From Rhodobacter sp. (lineage in GTDB: Bacteria; Pseudomonadota; Alphaproteobacteria; Rhodobacterales; Rhodobacteraceae), in assembly GCA_020637555.1 (NCBI GenBank), contig JACKKF010000006.1:1-64000 (forward strand): a DNA stretch of 64,000 bases. Direction: 5' to 3'. The position numbers and the translations under genes are program-made. Each line of letters starts with the position of its first letter. The stretch's first letter is position 1. A model generated the notes under the pieces. The model saw nothing but the letters and a program-made list of their open reading frames with translations, ran no database searches and was not told the origin of the DNA. Below are positions 17,391 through 27,224 of the stretch, one piece after another.

Positions 17391-20276
17391 ATGTGTGCCG
17401 ACACGCCCGACTACAAAGACACGCTGTTTCTTCCGCAAACCGATTTTCCCATGCGCGCCGGCCTGCCCCAGCGCGAACCCGAATGGCTGGCCCGCTGGGA
17501 ACGGCTTGGCATCTACGAACGCCTGCGCGCAAAGCCTGGCCGCAAGCCCTTCATCCTGCATGACGGCCCTCCCTATGCGAACGGGCATCTGCACATCGGC
17601 CACGCGCTGAACAAGACGATCAAGGACATCATCGTCCGCAGCCATCAGATGATGGGTTTCGACAGCCGCTATGTCCCGGGCTGGGACTGCCACGGTCTGC
17701 CGATCGAATGGAAGATCGAGGAACAGTATCGCGCCAAGGGGCTGAACAAGGACGACGTGGACATCGTCGCCTTCCGCCAGGAATGCCGCAAGTTCGCCGA
17801 GGGCTGGATCGACATCCAGCGCGAGGAGTTCAAGCGCCTGGGCATCACCGGCACCTGGAACGACCCCTATCTGACCATGGACTTCCACGCCGAGGCGGTC
17901 ATCGCCGAGGATTTCATGACCTTCCTGATGAACGGCGCGCTCTATCAGGGCTCGAAGCCGGTCATGTGGTCGCCCGTGGAAAAGACCGCCCTGGCCGAGG
18001 CCGAGGTGGAATATCACGACCACACCAGCCATCAGATCTGGGTGCGGTTCAAGCCGGTCGCGGGCGGGTTTGACGGCGCCTCGGTGGTGATCTGGACGAC
18101 CACCCCCTGGACCATCCCGCAGAACCGCGCCGTGGCCTATAACCCGGGCGTGGCCTATGGGCTTTATCGCGTGACCGAGGCCGACGAAAAGGCGACGGTT
18201 GCCGCGGGCGAACTGGTGGTGCTGGCCGATGCGCTGGCCGCGGGTGTCATGGCGTCTGCCAAGGTGACCGGGTTCGAGAAGGTCCGCGATGTCGCCACCT
18301 CGGAATTCGAGGGTGTGCAATTGGCCCATCCCTTCCGCGGGGTCGAGGGCGGCAACGGCGAGTGGGACTATGACGTTCCCATGCTGCCCGGCGATCACGT
18401 CACCGATGACGCGGGCACGGGCTTTGTGCACACCGCCCCCAGCCACGGCGACGACGACTATGTGCTGGGGCTGAAGCACGGCCTCAAGATGACCTACAAC
18501 GTCGAGCCGGACGGCAGCTATCGCGCCGATCTGCCGCTGTTCGGCGGTCAGCACATCATCCTGCCCGATGGCAAGGAAGGCCCCGCCAACGTCAGCGTCA
18601 TCAAGCAGCTGGCCTGGTCCGGCGCGCTTCTGGCCAAGGGCAAGTTGAAGCACAGCTATCCGCATAGCTGGCGCTCCAAGGCGCCGGTCATCTACCGCAA
18701 CACGCCCCAGTGGTTCGCCGCCATCGACAAGCCGCTTGACGATGGCATGGGCACCTATGGCGACACGATCCGCAAACGCGCGCTGACCTCGATCGAGGAC
18801 CTGGTGACCTTCACCCCGGTCTCGGGCCGCAACCGGCTGCATTCGATGATGCTGAACCGCCCCGACTGGGTGCTGTCACGCCAGCGCGCCTGGGGCGTGC
18901 CGCTGACCTGCTTCGTCAAGATCGGCGCCAAGCCCGACGACGCCGATTTCCTGCTGCGCGATCCGGCGGTCAATGCCCGCATCGTTCAGGCGTTCGAGGC
19001 CGAGGGGGCGGACGCCTGGTATGTGCCCGGGTTCAAGGAGCGCGTGCTGGACGGGCTGCACGATCCGGCGGCCTATGATCAGGTGTTCGACATTCTGGAT
19101 GTGTGGTTCGACTCGGGCTCGACCCACAATTTCGTGCTGCGCGACCGACCGGATGGCGCGCCCGACGGCATCGCCGATGTCTATATGGAGGGCACAGACC
19201 AGCATCGCGGGTGGTTCCATTCCTCGATGCTGCAAGGCTGCGGCACCAAGGGCCGCGCGCCTTACCGCAACGTGGTGACGCACGGGTTCACCCTGGACGA
19301 GAAGGGCATGAAGATGTCCAAATCGCTGGGCAACATCGTGGCACCGCAAGAGGTGATCGACCAATACGGCGCCGACATTCTGCGCCTGTGGGTCGCACAG
19401 ACGGATTACACCGCCGACCAGCGCATCGGGCCGGAAATCCTGAAAGGCACCGCCGACAGCTATCGCCGCCTGCGCAACACACTGCGCTACATGCTGGGCG
19501 CGCTGGGGGGCTGGGACGGCACCACGGTCGAGCGTGACGCCATGCCCGAGCTGGAACAACTGATCCTGCACCGGCTGGCCGAACTGGATGCGCAGGTCCG
19601 CAAGGGCTATGCCGAGTTCGACTTCCAGGGTGTGTTCCAGGCGCTGTTCACCTTCGCCACCTCGGATCTGTCGGCCTTCTATTTCGACATCCGCAAGGAC
19701 GCGCTCTACTGCGACCCGCTGGACAGTCCGACCCGGCGCGCCTGCCTGACGGTCATGGACGCGCTGTTTCACCGTCTGACGACCTGGCTGGCACCGATCC
19801 TGCCCTTCACGATGGAGGACGTCTGGCTCTCGCGGTTCCCGGGCGAGGCGGAAAGCGTGCATATGCAGGACTTCCCCGAGACCCCGGCAACCTGGCGCGA
19901 CGCCGCGCTGGCGAAACGCTCCGAGACGGTGCGGGCCGTGCGCCGCGTGGTCACCGGCGCGCTGGAGGTCGAGCGCCGTGCCAAGACCATCGGCGCCAGC
20001 CTCGAGGCCGCGCCGCGTGTCTATCTGTCGCCGGAACTGGCGCAGGTCATCACCGATCCGGACAGTTTCGCGACGCTGTGCATCACCTCGCGTCTGAGCC
20101 TGACCACCGATCCAGCCCCCGAGGCCGCCTTTGTGGCCGAGGATGTGCCGGGGGTCGCCGTGATGTTCCACCACGCCGAAGGCGAGAAATGCCAGCGTTG
20201 CTGGAAGATCCTGCCTGACGTGGGAACGCACAAGCACCCGGGCACATGCCGGCGCTGCTCGGATGCCCTGGGGTAA
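17391..20276 (+). CDS. ileS: Isoleucyl-tRNA synthetase
   Basis: A 961-residue class I synthetase that attaches isoleucine to tRNA-Ile. The HIGH motif appears in GHLHIGHALN near residue 66, and KMSKSLGN carries the KMSKS loop. The CP1 editing domain lies between them, with the typical TTPWTIPQNRAV. The C-terminal zinc module has Cys pairs in CQRCW and CRRC. The ATG at 17391 starts the usual family N-terminus (MCADTP) after a GGAG site; an in-frame ATG at 17328 would add 21 poorly conserved residues. Its stop overlaps the start of the next gene in TAATG. Confidence 0.96.
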   Translation: MCADTPDYKDTLFLPQTDFPMRAGLPQREPEWLARWERLGIYERLRAKPGRKPFILHDGPPYANGHLHIGHALNKTIKDIIVRSHQMMGFDSRYVPGWDCHGLPIEWKIEEQYRAKGLNKDDVDIVAFRQECRKFAEGWIDIQREEFKRLGITGTWNDPYLTMDFHAEAVIAEDFMTFLMNGALYQGSKPVMWSPVEKTALAEAEVEYHDHTSHQIWVRFKPVAGGFDGASVVIWTTTPWTIPQNRAVAYNPGVAYGLYRVTEADEKATVAAGELVVLADALAAGVMASAKVTGFEKVRDVATSEFEGVQLAHPFRGVEGGNGEWDYDVPMLPGDHVTDDAGTGFVHTAPSHGDDDYVLGLKHGLKMTYNVEPDGSYRADLPLFGGQHIILPDGKEGPANVSVIKQLAWSGALLAKGKLKHSYPHSWRSKAPVIYRNTPQWFAAIDKPLDDGMGTYGDTIRKRALTSIEDLVTFTPVSGRNRLHSMMLNRPDWVLSRQRAWGVPLTCFVKIGAKPDDADFLLRDPAVNARIVQAFEAEGADAWYVPGFKERVLDGLHDPAAYDQVFDILDVWFDSGSTHNFVLRDRPDGAPDGIADVYMEGTDQHRGWFHSSMLQGCGTKGRAPYRNVVTHGFTLDEKGMKMSKSLGNIVAPQEVIDQYGADILRLWVAQTDYTADQRIGPEILKGTADSYRRLRNTLRYMLGALGGWDGTTVERDAMPELEQLILHRLAELDAQVRKGYAEFDFQGVFQALFTFATSDLSAFYFDIRKDALYCDPLDSPTRRACLTVMDALFHRLTTWLAPILPFTMEDVWLSRFPGEAESVHMQDFPETPATWRDAALAKRSETVRAVRRVVTGALEVERRAKTIGASLEAAPRVYLSPELAQVITDPDSFATLCITSRLSLTTDPAPEAAFVAEDVPGVAVMFHHAEGEKCQRCWKILPDVGTHKHPGTCRRCSDALG

Positions 20277-20503
20277 TGGCGATGCCTTTGAAGTTGCGCC
20301 TGCTGAACGGGTTCATGATGGGGACGCTGATGTCCTCGGTCATGTCGGGTTTCATCACGCTGGTGAACACCGGCCCCGGCCCGGGGTTTCTGGCGCGCTG
20401 GGCCACGGCCTGGTTCCTGGCCTGGCTGATCGCCGTGCCGCTGGCTGCGCTGGTCGGCCCGGTCGCCCGACGCTGGGCCGAGACCCTGGCCGCGCGCATC
20501 TGA
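20276..20503 (+). CDS. DUF2798 small membrane protein
   Basis: A 75-residue protein with two transmembrane segments (about 12-32 and 43-63) and the layout of DUF2798 proteins, including FMMGTLMSSVMSGFITL and FLARWATAWFLAWLIAVP. The function of the family is unknown. The start codon overlaps the ileS stop (TAATG), so translation is probably coupled; a start two codons later is equally possible. Confidence 0.8.
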   Translation: MAMPLKLRLLNGFMMGTLMSSVMSGFITLVNTGPGPGFLARWATAWFLAWLIAVPLAALVGPVARRWAETLAARI

Positions 20504-20558
20504 GGCTCGCCGGGGTGGTGGGGCCGTGGTAACCTGGGACTTGCCCCGAGGAGGTGCC

Positions 20559-21038
20559 ATGACCTCGCCATCCCGTCCCCCCGATTCGGCCGAGCGCAGC
20601 GTCGTCACCCCACTGGGGGCGCTGACCGTGACCGAACAGGCGGGCGCCATCACCCGCCTGCGCTGGGGTGGGACCGCGACCGACGACACGCCCCTGCTGC
20701 GCGCGGCCGAGGCCCAGCTTCACGCCTATTTCGCGGGAGCGTGCGGCGTGTTCGACCTGCCCGTTCGGATCGACGCCAGCCCCGCCCAGCAAGCCGCCTG
20801 TGCCGCGATGCAGGCCATTCCCTGCGGCGAGACCCGCACCTATGGTCAACTGGCCCGGGCGCTGGGTATCAGCGCGCAGGCCATGGGGCAGCTTTGCGGC
20901 GGCAATCCGGTGCCGGTGATCGTGCCCTGCCACCGGGTTCTGGGCGCGTCGGGGCTGGGGGGCTTCAGCGCGCCCGGGGGGATCGAAACCAAGGTCTGGC
21001 TGCTGCGCCATGAAGGCGCGGGCGGGTTGCTGATCTAG
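20559..21038 (+). CDS. ogt: Methylated-DNA--protein-cysteine S-methyltransferase
   Basis: A 159-residue DNA repair protein that takes the alkyl group from O6-alkylguanine onto its own cysteine. The active site PCHRV is present, preceded by the conserved CGGNPVPVIV. The helix-turn-helix region TRTYGQLARALGIS is also seen. It is a single-domain Ogt type without an Ada regulatory domain. The ATG at 20559 follows a strong GAGGAGG site 5 bases upstream, so a slightly longer start at 20526 is not favoured. It is convergent with pcs. Confidence 0.93.
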   Translation: MTSPSRPPDSAERSVVTPLGALTVTEQAGAITRLRWGGTATDDTPLLRAAEAQLHAYFAGACGVFDLPVRIDASPAQQAACAAMQAIPCGETRTYGQLARALGISAQAMGQLCGGNPVPVIVPCHRVLGASGLGGFSAPGGIETKVWLLRHEGAGGLLI

Positions 21039-21060
21039 CCAGCGGCGGCCGCGCGCGCGC

Positions 21061-21756
21061 TCACAGCCGTTCGCGATACAGCACCTGCTGCACGGCACCG
21101 GCAGCCAGCAGGTAGATCGATGTCGCGATCAGCACCAGCGTGACCGGGCGGGGCTGGGCAAAATCCAGCCACGCGGCCCAGGTGGCGGCCGCGACCCAGA
21201 CCAGCGCGATCGGCAACGTCAGTGCGCGCCAACGCTGCGTGCGGACGGGGTGCACGAACTTGATGCGCAGGAACATCGTCACCGACAGCACCACGATCAG
21301 CCCCAGCAGCACCCAGAATTCCGGCCGCGTCGCAAAGACCACGACCGCCAGCATGTTCCAGCACCCCGGAAACCCCGAGAACGAATTGTCGGCGGTCTTC
21401 ATCCGCGTGTCGGCGAAATACAGGACCGAGGCAAAGGTGATGACGATGATGGCAACCCAGCCGCTCCACCCCGGCAAGAGGCCGCTCTGGAACAGGGCAA
21501 AGGCGGGGATGAACACATAGGTCAGATAGTCGATGATCAGGTCCAGAAGCACGCCGTCGATGATCGGCGCCTTGTGCTTGACGTCGTATTTGCGCGCCAT
21601 CGGTCCGTCGATGCCATCCACCACGAAGGCGACGACCAGCCAGAGGAACATCAAGCTCCACTTGGCATCGGCGGCGGCCAACATGGCAAGCATGGAAAAC
21701 ACCGCGCCGGTGGCGGTGAACATATGGACGAAATAGGCGCGAAAGGTCTCGGACAT
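21061..21756 (-). CDS. pcs: Phosphatidylcholine synthase
   Basis: A 231-residue membrane enzyme with about eight hydrophobic segments that condenses CDP-diacylglycerol with choline to make phosphatidylcholine. The CDP-alcohol phosphotransferase signature is visible as DGIDGPMARKYDV continuing into a GVLLDLIID stretch. The Asp spacing and the surrounding sequence match bacterial Pcs rather than PgsA or PssA. This pathway is typical of alphaproteobacteria that live with eukaryotes or are photosynthetic. The ATG at 21756 is chosen because the 12 residues upstream are unlike the family. Confidence 0.88.
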   Translation of the reverse strand: MSETFRAYFVHMFTATGAVFSMLAMLAAADAKWSLMFLWLVVAFVVDGIDGPMARKYDVKHKAPIIDGVLLDLIIDYLTYVFIPAFALFQSGLLPGWSGWVAIIVITFASVLYFADTRMKTADNSFSGFPGCWNMLAVVVFATRPEFWVLLGLIVVLSVTMFLRIKFVHPVRTQRWRALTLPIALVWVAAATWAAWLDFAQPRPVTLVLIATSIYLLAAGAVQQVLYRERL

Positions 21757-22016
21757 GACCCCTTTATTGGCGCGAATGAGGGGCTGGGGCAACCGGAAGT
21801 TTCAGGTGTCGCAGCCCCGGCTGGGGGACCGGGGCTGCGTGGACGATGGGTCGAACGGTTCGTTCCGCGCCATCGAGCCAGGGCAACCCGGGTCCGATCC
21901 GCGCGCCGTAACGCGCGGCCCGGCGGGTTGTCCCCCGTGGGTCGCGGCCCGGGCGGGCATGGTTCAATCGCGGGTGCCGCCGGATCGGTGCGGCGATCGT
22001 CGCACCGAAGCGGTGG

Positions 22017-22466
22017 TCAGGATTCGAGCGCGGAGATCATGTCGACACGGATCGCGTGCCGGCCGCCCTCGAACGCGGCATTCAGAAAGGCGTCGACAAT
22101 ATCCAGCGCCAGTCCTTCGCCGACCACCCGGGCGCCCAGCGCCAGCATGTTCGCATCGTTGTGCTGCCGGATCATCCGCGCCGAAAACGGGTCCGCGCAG
22201 ACACCGCAACGGATGCCCCTGATCTTGTTCGCGGCCATCATGATGCCCTGGCCGGTGCCGCACAGGATGATCCCCAACGCGCAATCGCCCGCGGCGACGG
22301 CCCGCGCCGCGGCTTCGCCATGCGCGGGGTAATGCGTGCTTTCCGGCGTCGTGGGGCCCAGATCGACCACCTCCCATCCCTGCGCGCCGATATGCCGGGC
22401 GATGGCCTGACGCAGGGCGATGGCGGCGTGGTCGCTGGACAGGACGATGCGGCGGTCAGAGGGCAT
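22017..22466 (-). CDS. rpiB: Ribose 5-phosphate isomerase B
   Basis: A 149-residue RpiB/LacAB-family isomerase that interconverts ribose 5-phosphate and ribulose 5-phosphate. The N-terminal SSDHAAIALR holds the conserved Asp and His, and LCGTGQGIMMAANK carries the catalytic Cys and the phosphate loop. A second conserved stretch is ARMIRQHNDANMLALGARV. It is the last gene of a minus-strand run with xerC, DUF484 and the transaldolase-like gene, which also works on pentose-phosphate pathway sugars. Confidence 0.92.
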   Translation of the reverse strand: MPSDRRIVLSSDHAAIALRQAIARHIGAQGWEVVDLGPTTPESTHYPAHGEAAARAVAAGDCALGIILCGTGQGIMMAANKIRGIRCGVCADPFSARMIRQHNDANMLALGARVVGEGLALDIVDAFLNAAFEGGRHAIRVDMISALES

Positions 22467-22536
22467 GGGGCGGATTCCGTGGTCATGAGGGATCGAACTG
22501 GCCCCCTCTTAGCGCCAAGCCCGCGCGCCGTCGAGA

Positions 22537-23484
22537 TCACCCCTCGCGGGCGCGGGGGTGCGCGTCGCGGTAGACCTCCATCAGGCGGGCGGCATCGACG
22601 GCGGTGTAGATCTGCGTCGTGGACAGGTTCGCGTGCCCCAGCAGCTCCTGAATCGCCCTGAGATCGCCGCCACGCGACAGCAGGTGCGTGGCGAAGCTGT
22701 GCCGCAAGGCATGGGGCGTGGCGGTCGCGGGCAGCCCCAGGCGCAGGCGCACCCCCTCCATCGCGCGTGTCACCAGGCGGGGGTTCAGCGCGCCGCCGCG
22801 CAGGCCGCGAAACAGGGGGGCATCGGGTTCCATGGGCCAGGGGCATTGGCGCAGATAGCTGGCCACGGCCTCGGCCGCGGCGGGCAGGACGGGGACCATG
22901 CGCTCCTTGCCGCCCTTGCCGGTGATCCGCAACGTGGCGCCGGGTGTGGTGGCGGCGCCGGCGTCGCGCCCGGTCAGGCCCAGAGCCTCGGAAATGCGCA
23001 GGCCGCAGCCGTAGAGCAGCACCACCACCGCGCTGTCACGGGCACGGACCCAGGCTTCGGCCCTGTCGTCGCTGATGGCCTCGGTCACGGCACGGGCGGC
23101 GTCTTCGTCCAGCGGGCGGGGCAGGGGGCGCTGGTGCTTGGGCGCCCGCGCGGACAGGATCGCGGTGGGATCGAAGTCATCCTCGCGTTCGGCCAGCCAG
23201 CGCACGAACCCCTTGAGCGCGGACAACGCCCGCGCCAGCGACCGGGCCCCCCGCCCCGAGGCCCGCGCCTGCGCCATCCACGCCCTGAGATCGCGCGAAT
23301 CCACGGCCCGAAGCTGCGCCATGCCCGCCGCGCCGCCGTGGTGACGGGCCAGAAAATCCAGGAATTGCGCCACGTCACCGCGATAGGCGGCGACCGTGTG
23401 GTCGGACGCATCGTTCAGCGCGGCCAGATGCGCCAGCCAGCGTTCCAGCGCATCGCGCAGCGCCGGGCTGATTGCCAGGCTCAC
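22537..23484 (-). CDS. xerC: Tyrosine recombinase XerC
   Basis: A 315-residue site-specific recombinase that resolves chromosome dimers at dif together with XerD. It has an N-terminal SAM-like core-binding domain (ALNDASDHTVAAYRGDVAQF) and a catalytic domain. The catalytic residues are Arg in YGCGLRISEALGL, His-x-x-Arg in HALRHSFATHLL, His in LLGHANLSTTQIY and the Tyr that follows. It is a housekeeping Xer rather than an integrase: it sits directly next to DUF484, as in many Proteobacteria, and its start overlaps the DUF484 stop by 4 bases. No dif-like site was recognised. Confidence 0.93.
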   Translation of the reverse strand: MSLAISPALRDALERWLAHLAALNDASDHTVAAYRGDVAQFLDFLARHHGGAAGMAQLRAVDSRDLRAWMAQARASGRGARSLARALSALKGFVRWLAEREDDFDPTAILSARAPKHQRPLPRPLDEDAARAVTEAISDDRAEAWVRARDSAVVVLLYGCGLRISEALGLTGRDAGAATTPGATLRITGKGGKERMVPVLPAAAEAVASYLRQCPWPMEPDAPLFRGLRGGALNPRLVTRAMEGVRLRLGLPATATPHALRHSFATHLLSRGGDLRAIQELLGHANLSTTQIYTAVDAARLMEVYRDAHPRAREG

Positions 23485-24197
23485 GACAACCAGCGCCGAA
23501 GGACGCGCTCGAACGTGCCGGTGAAAAAGGACAGAAGATCGGTGCCCTGACCGGGTTTGAACCGGTGCGGGTCCTCGGATCCCATCGCCAGCATCCCCGG
23601 CAGCCGGCCGGCGCCCAGATCGAGACGCATCAACGCCTCGCTGCGCAGGTCGGCGGCGATTTCACCATAGGGCCCCGACGACGGCGGCACCCCCTGTCTG
23701 AGGACGATGGGGCGCGGCGGAACCGGGCGCCCGCCGCTCATGTAGTGTTCGACATAACCGGGTGTGCGGACCCTGAGCACGCTGTCCAGCTTGCCCAGCC
23801 CGCCCGATTGTTCGGCACTTTCCAGCACCAGGCGCACGGCCTCGACGCGCAGGATGTCGGCCACCTCGCCGCCCAGATCCAGCACGAAGCTTTCAAAGCG
23901 GTCGGCATCCAGCAGGGTCAGCAGCGCCCGGTGGATCTGGTTGGTCGACGCCAGGTTTTCATACGCGGCCGCGATCACCGCGCGGTGCGTTTCCTCAAGC
24001 CGTTCCAGCCGGGATTCCAGCCGCTCCATCGCCATGCCGCGCAGATCGACGACATTGCCGCCCATCGCCCGTTCGGACGTGAGCACCAGCGCGCGCATCA
24101 ATTCGGGATCGTCCAGAACGATCCCTGGGTCCTGCAATACGCGCTTGCGCCACTCGTCCTGCGATCCGGTGTCCTGCGCCGGTCCCGTCACTGCCAT
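23481..24197 (-). CDS. DUF484 family protein
   Basis: A 238-residue cytoplasmic protein of the DUF484 family, a GAF-like fold often encoded beside xerC; its function is unknown. Typical features are the N-terminal WRKRVLQDPGIVLDDPELM and a C-terminal half that contains MLAMGSEDPHRFKPGQGTDL followed by LSFFTGTFERVL. It ends by overlapping xerC by 4 bases, so translation of the two is probably coupled. Confidence 0.88.
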   Translation of the reverse strand: MAVTGPAQDTGSQDEWRKRVLQDPGIVLDDPELMRALVLTSERAMGGNVVDLRGMAMERLESRLERLEETHRAVIAAAYENLASTNQIHRALLTLLDADRFESFVLDLGGEVADILRVEAVRLVLESAEQSGGLGKLDSVLRVRTPGYVEHYMSGGRPVPPRPIVLRQGVPPSSGPYGEIAADLRSEALMRLDLGAGRLPGMLAMGSEDPHRFKPGQGTDLLSFFTGTFERVLRRWLS

Positions 24198-24239
24198 CTC
24201 TGCCCCGATCTTTCGTCGTTGCGTCGATCCTACACCAGG

Positions 24240-24893
24240 TCAGAGGATTTTCTGACCGGTTTTTTCCCAGTCCTTCATGAACTGGGCCAGACCGGCGTCC
24301 GTCAGCGGATGGCTGGCCAGCTTGCGGATGACTTCCGGCGGCGCGGTCATCACGTCGGCGCCGACCAGCGCGGCCTGCGTCACATGGTTCACCGTGCGCA
24401 CCGAGGCCGCCAGGATCTGCGTTTCGAACCCATAGTTGTCATAGATCTGGCGGATGTCGCCGATCAGGTCCATGCCGTCCAGGTTGATGTCATCCAGGCG
24501 CCCGATGAAGGGCGAGATGAAGGTCGCGCCCGCTTTCGCCGCCAGCAGCGCCTGGTTCGCGCTGAAGCACAGCGTGACGTTGACCATCTTGCCTTCGTCC
24601 GACAGCACCTTGCAGGCCTTGAGTCCGTCCCAGGTGAGCGGCAGCTTGACGGTGATGTTCGGCGCGATCTCGGCCAGGCGACGGCCCTCGGCAATCATCG
24701 CATCGGCTTGCAGCGCAACCACTTCGGCGGAAACGGGGCCTTCGACGATCGAGCAGATCTCGCGCGTGACTTCTATGATGTCCCGGCCCGATTTCAGGAT
24801 CAGCGAGGGGTTGGTGGTCACGCCATCGACCATGCCGAGGTCGTTCAACTCGCGGATCGCGGCCACGTCGGCGGTATCGACAAAGAATTTCAT
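24240..24893 (-). CDS. fsa: Fructose-6-phosphate aldolase / transaldolase (TalC/Fsa type)
   Basis: A 217-residue small TIM-barrel transaldolase-family enzyme. TTNPSLILKSGRD and the Schiff-base lysine in TVKLPLTWDGLKA are present, with the Asp of FVDTADVAAIRELN at the N-terminus. Members of this short subfamily act either as fructose-6-phosphate aldolases or as true transaldolases, and sequence reading cannot separate the two. The gene is divergent from priA, with about 90 bases between the preferred starts. Confidence 0.85.
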   Translation of the reverse strand: MKFFVDTADVAAIRELNDLGMVDGVTTNPSLILKSGRDIIEVTREICSIVEGPVSAEVVALQADAMIAEGRRLAEIAPNITVKLPLTWDGLKACKVLSDEGKMVNVTLCFSANQALLAAKAGATFISPFIGRLDDINLDGMDLIGDIRQIYDNYGFETQILAASVRTVNHVTQAALVGADVMTAPPEVIRKLASHPLTDAGLAQFMKDWEKTGQKIL

Positions 24894-24982
24894 CGCGCTC
24901 TATTCCTGTGCAGGGGCGGTTGCGGAAGGGGTTTGGCCGCGTCATACCCTATCGGAACCCCGCCCGAAAGGTCTTTTGCCCC

Positions 24983-27178
24983 GTGGAAATCCCCCCGGTC
25001 CAGAGCTTTGCCCCCGGCCAGCCGCTGTCGGTGCTGACCACGCAGCCGCTGGACCGGCTTCTGGATTATCGCGCCCCGGAAAGCGGCGCGCAGACCGGCG
25101 ATTTCGTCGAGGTTCCGCTGGGGCCGCGCAAGGTGCTGGGCTGTGTCTGGGGCGCTGCGACGGGCGAGCTGCCGGTCGCCCGGTTGCGTCCGGTCGAACG
25201 GGTCCTGGATGTGCCGCCGATGCGCGACGAATTGCGCGCCTTTCTGGCCCGCGCGGCCGATTACACGCTGACCCCGCTCAGCCTGATGCTGTTCCTGGCG
25301 ACCCGCGCGCCCGGGTTGATCGGGGGGCAGGCGACTGTGCGCGTGTATCGCCTGGGCGAGGCGCCGCCTGCGCGCATGACCGATGCGCGACGCAGCGTGC
25401 TGGACACCTTCGATGCGTATGGCGGCGCGGCGCTGACCGTCGGCGAAATCACGCGCGCGGCCGGGGTCAGTGGCAGTGTCGTGCACACGATGGCCGCCCA
25501 GGGCGCCCTGATCGAGGGCGAGGCGCCAAAGGATCAGCCCTATCCGCGCCTCGATCCCGCGCGCATGGGCAAGGCGCTGTCTGACGATCAGGCCGCCGCG
25601 GTGCAGGCGCTGCACACCGGTGCCGGTGCCTTTGGCGTGACCTTGCTGAAAGGCGTCACCGGCTCGGGCAAGACCGAGGTCTATCTGGAAGCTGTCGCCG
25701 ATTGCCTCAGGCAGGGGCGGCAGGCGCTGGTGCTGCTGCCCGAGATCGGCCTGACCGAGGGGTTTCTCGAACGGGTCGAGGCCCGCTTTGGCCACCGCCC
25801 GGGCGAATGGCACTCGGGCGTCACGATGACCGAACGCCGCCGGTTGTGGCGCATGGCGGCACAGGGCGGCGTGGGGCTGGTGGTCGGCGCGCGCTCGGCG
25901 CTGTTCCTGCCGTATCGCGATCTGGGCCTGATCGTCGTCGACGAGGAACACGATTCCTCCTACAAGCAGGAGGACGGCGTGCTCTACAATGCGCGCGACA
26001 TGGCCGTTCTGCGCGCCTCGCTGTGCGACGCGCAGGTGGTGCTGGCCTCGGCCACGCCCTCGCTGGAAACCTGGGTCAATGCCGAAACCGGCAAATACCG
26101 CCGGCTCGATCTGCACGCGCGCTTCGGCGTGGCCGAACTGCCCGAGATGCGCGCCATCGACCTGCGCAGCGACAAGGCCCCCAGCGGACGCTGGGTTTCC
26201 GAGGGCTTGCAGGCCGCGGTGACCGCCCGCCTGCAAGCCGGCGAACAATCGCTGCTGTTTCTCAATCGCCGCGGCTACGCGCCCGTCACGACCTGCCGGG
26301 CCTGCGGGTTTCAGGTGCAATGCGAACAGTGCGACGCGCGCATGGTCGAACACCGCTTTCTCAACCGGCTGATGTGCCACCAGTGCGGCGCAACCGCTCC
26401 GATCCCCACCGCCTGCCCGCAGTGCAAGACCGAAGGGTCCATGCACCCCATCGGCCCCGGAGTCGAACGGCTCGAGGAAGAGACCCGCGCGCTCTGGCCC
26501 GAAGCGCGGGTGGCGGTGCTGTCGTCGGACCTGTTCGGTTCGGCGCGTGCGCTGAAAGAGCAGATCGCGGCCATTGCCCGGGGGGCGGCCGATATTGTCA
26601 TCGGCACGCAGCTGGTGGCCAAGGGGCACAATTTCCCGCTGCTCACGCTGGTGGGCGTGGTGGATGCCGATCTGGGCCTGCATGGCAGCGATCTGCGGGC
26701 GGCGGAACGCACGTTTCAGCTGATCCGCCAGGTCGCGGGCCGGGCGGGCCGCGCGGACAAGCCCGGGCTCGCGCTGTTGCAGACCCATCAGCCGGACCAC
26801 CCGGTCATCCAGGCCATTCTCAACGGCGATGACGAAGGGTTCTGGCGTGCCGAGGCCGCCGAACGGCAGATGCTGGGGATGCCTCCCTATGGGCGGCTGG
26901 CCGGGATCATCGTCACCTCCACGTCGCTCGAGCAGGCGTTCGAGGCCGGAAATGCGCTGGCGGCCCACCCGGACCCGATGCTGCGGATCGGTGCCCAGGT
27001 GTTCGGGCCGGCCCCGGCCCCCATCGCGCGGGTCCGCGGGCGGCACCGGGTGCGGCTGCTGGTCAAGGCCGCCAAGGGGGCGCCCCTGCAGGCCGCGATC
27101 CGCGCCTGGGTGCATCCGCTGAAATTGCCGGGTGATACGCGGCTGGCGGTGGATATCGATCCACAAAGCTTCTGGTAA
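24983..27178 (+). CDS. priA: Primosomal protein N' (replication restart helicase PriA)
   Basis: A 731-residue 3'-5' helicase that reloads the replisome at stalled forks. An N-terminal DNA-binding part (LTTQPLDRLLDYRAP) leads to Walker A GVTGSGKT at 224-231 and the DEEH box at 320-323. A zinc-binding insert follows, with Cys in CRACGFQVQCEQC, CHQCG and CPQC, and then helicase motifs such as GTQLVAKGHNFP and QVAGRAGR. The GTG at 24983 gives the usual length. A GTG at 24908 would add 25 residues that lie in the control region of the divergent gene. Confidence 0.93.
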   Translation: MEIPPVQSFAPGQPLSVLTTQPLDRLLDYRAPESGAQTGDFVEVPLGPRKVLGCVWGAATGELPVARLRPVERVLDVPPMRDELRAFLARAADYTLTPLSLMLFLATRAPGLIGGQATVRVYRLGEAPPARMTDARRSVLDTFDAYGGAALTVGEITRAAGVSGSVVHTMAAQGALIEGEAPKDQPYPRLDPARMGKALSDDQAAAVQALHTGAGAFGVTLLKGVTGSGKTEVYLEAVADCLRQGRQALVLLPEIGLTEGFLERVEARFGHRPGEWHSGVTMTERRRLWRMAAQGGVGLVVGARSALFLPYRDLGLIVVDEEHDSSYKQEDGVLYNARDMAVLRASLCDAQVVLASATPSLETWVNAETGKYRRLDLHARFGVAELPEMRAIDLRSDKAPSGRWVSEGLQAAVTARLQAGEQSLLFLNRRGYAPVTTCRACGFQVQCEQCDARMVEHRFLNRLMCHQCGATAPIPTACPQCKTEGSMHPIGPGVERLEEETRALWPEARVAVLSSDLFGSARALKEQIAAIARGAADIVIGTQLVAKGHNFPLLTLVGVVDADLGLHGSDLRAAERTFQLIRQVAGRAGRADKPGLALLQTHQPDHPVIQAILNGDDEGFWRAEAAERQMLGMPPYGRLAGIIVTSTSLEQAFEAGNALAAHPDPMLRIGAQVFGPAPAPIARVRGRHRVRLLVKAAKGAPLQAAIRAWVHPLKLPGDTRLAVDIDPQSFW

Positions 27179-27224
27179 TCGACGCGCGACACCCTATCTG
27201 TGCAGTCACACCATGGAGACGACG

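Noticed and set aside
22537..23484. Tyrosine recombinase as a sign of a mobile element
   Set aside because: Its sequence and its position beside DUF484 mark it as the housekeeping XerC.
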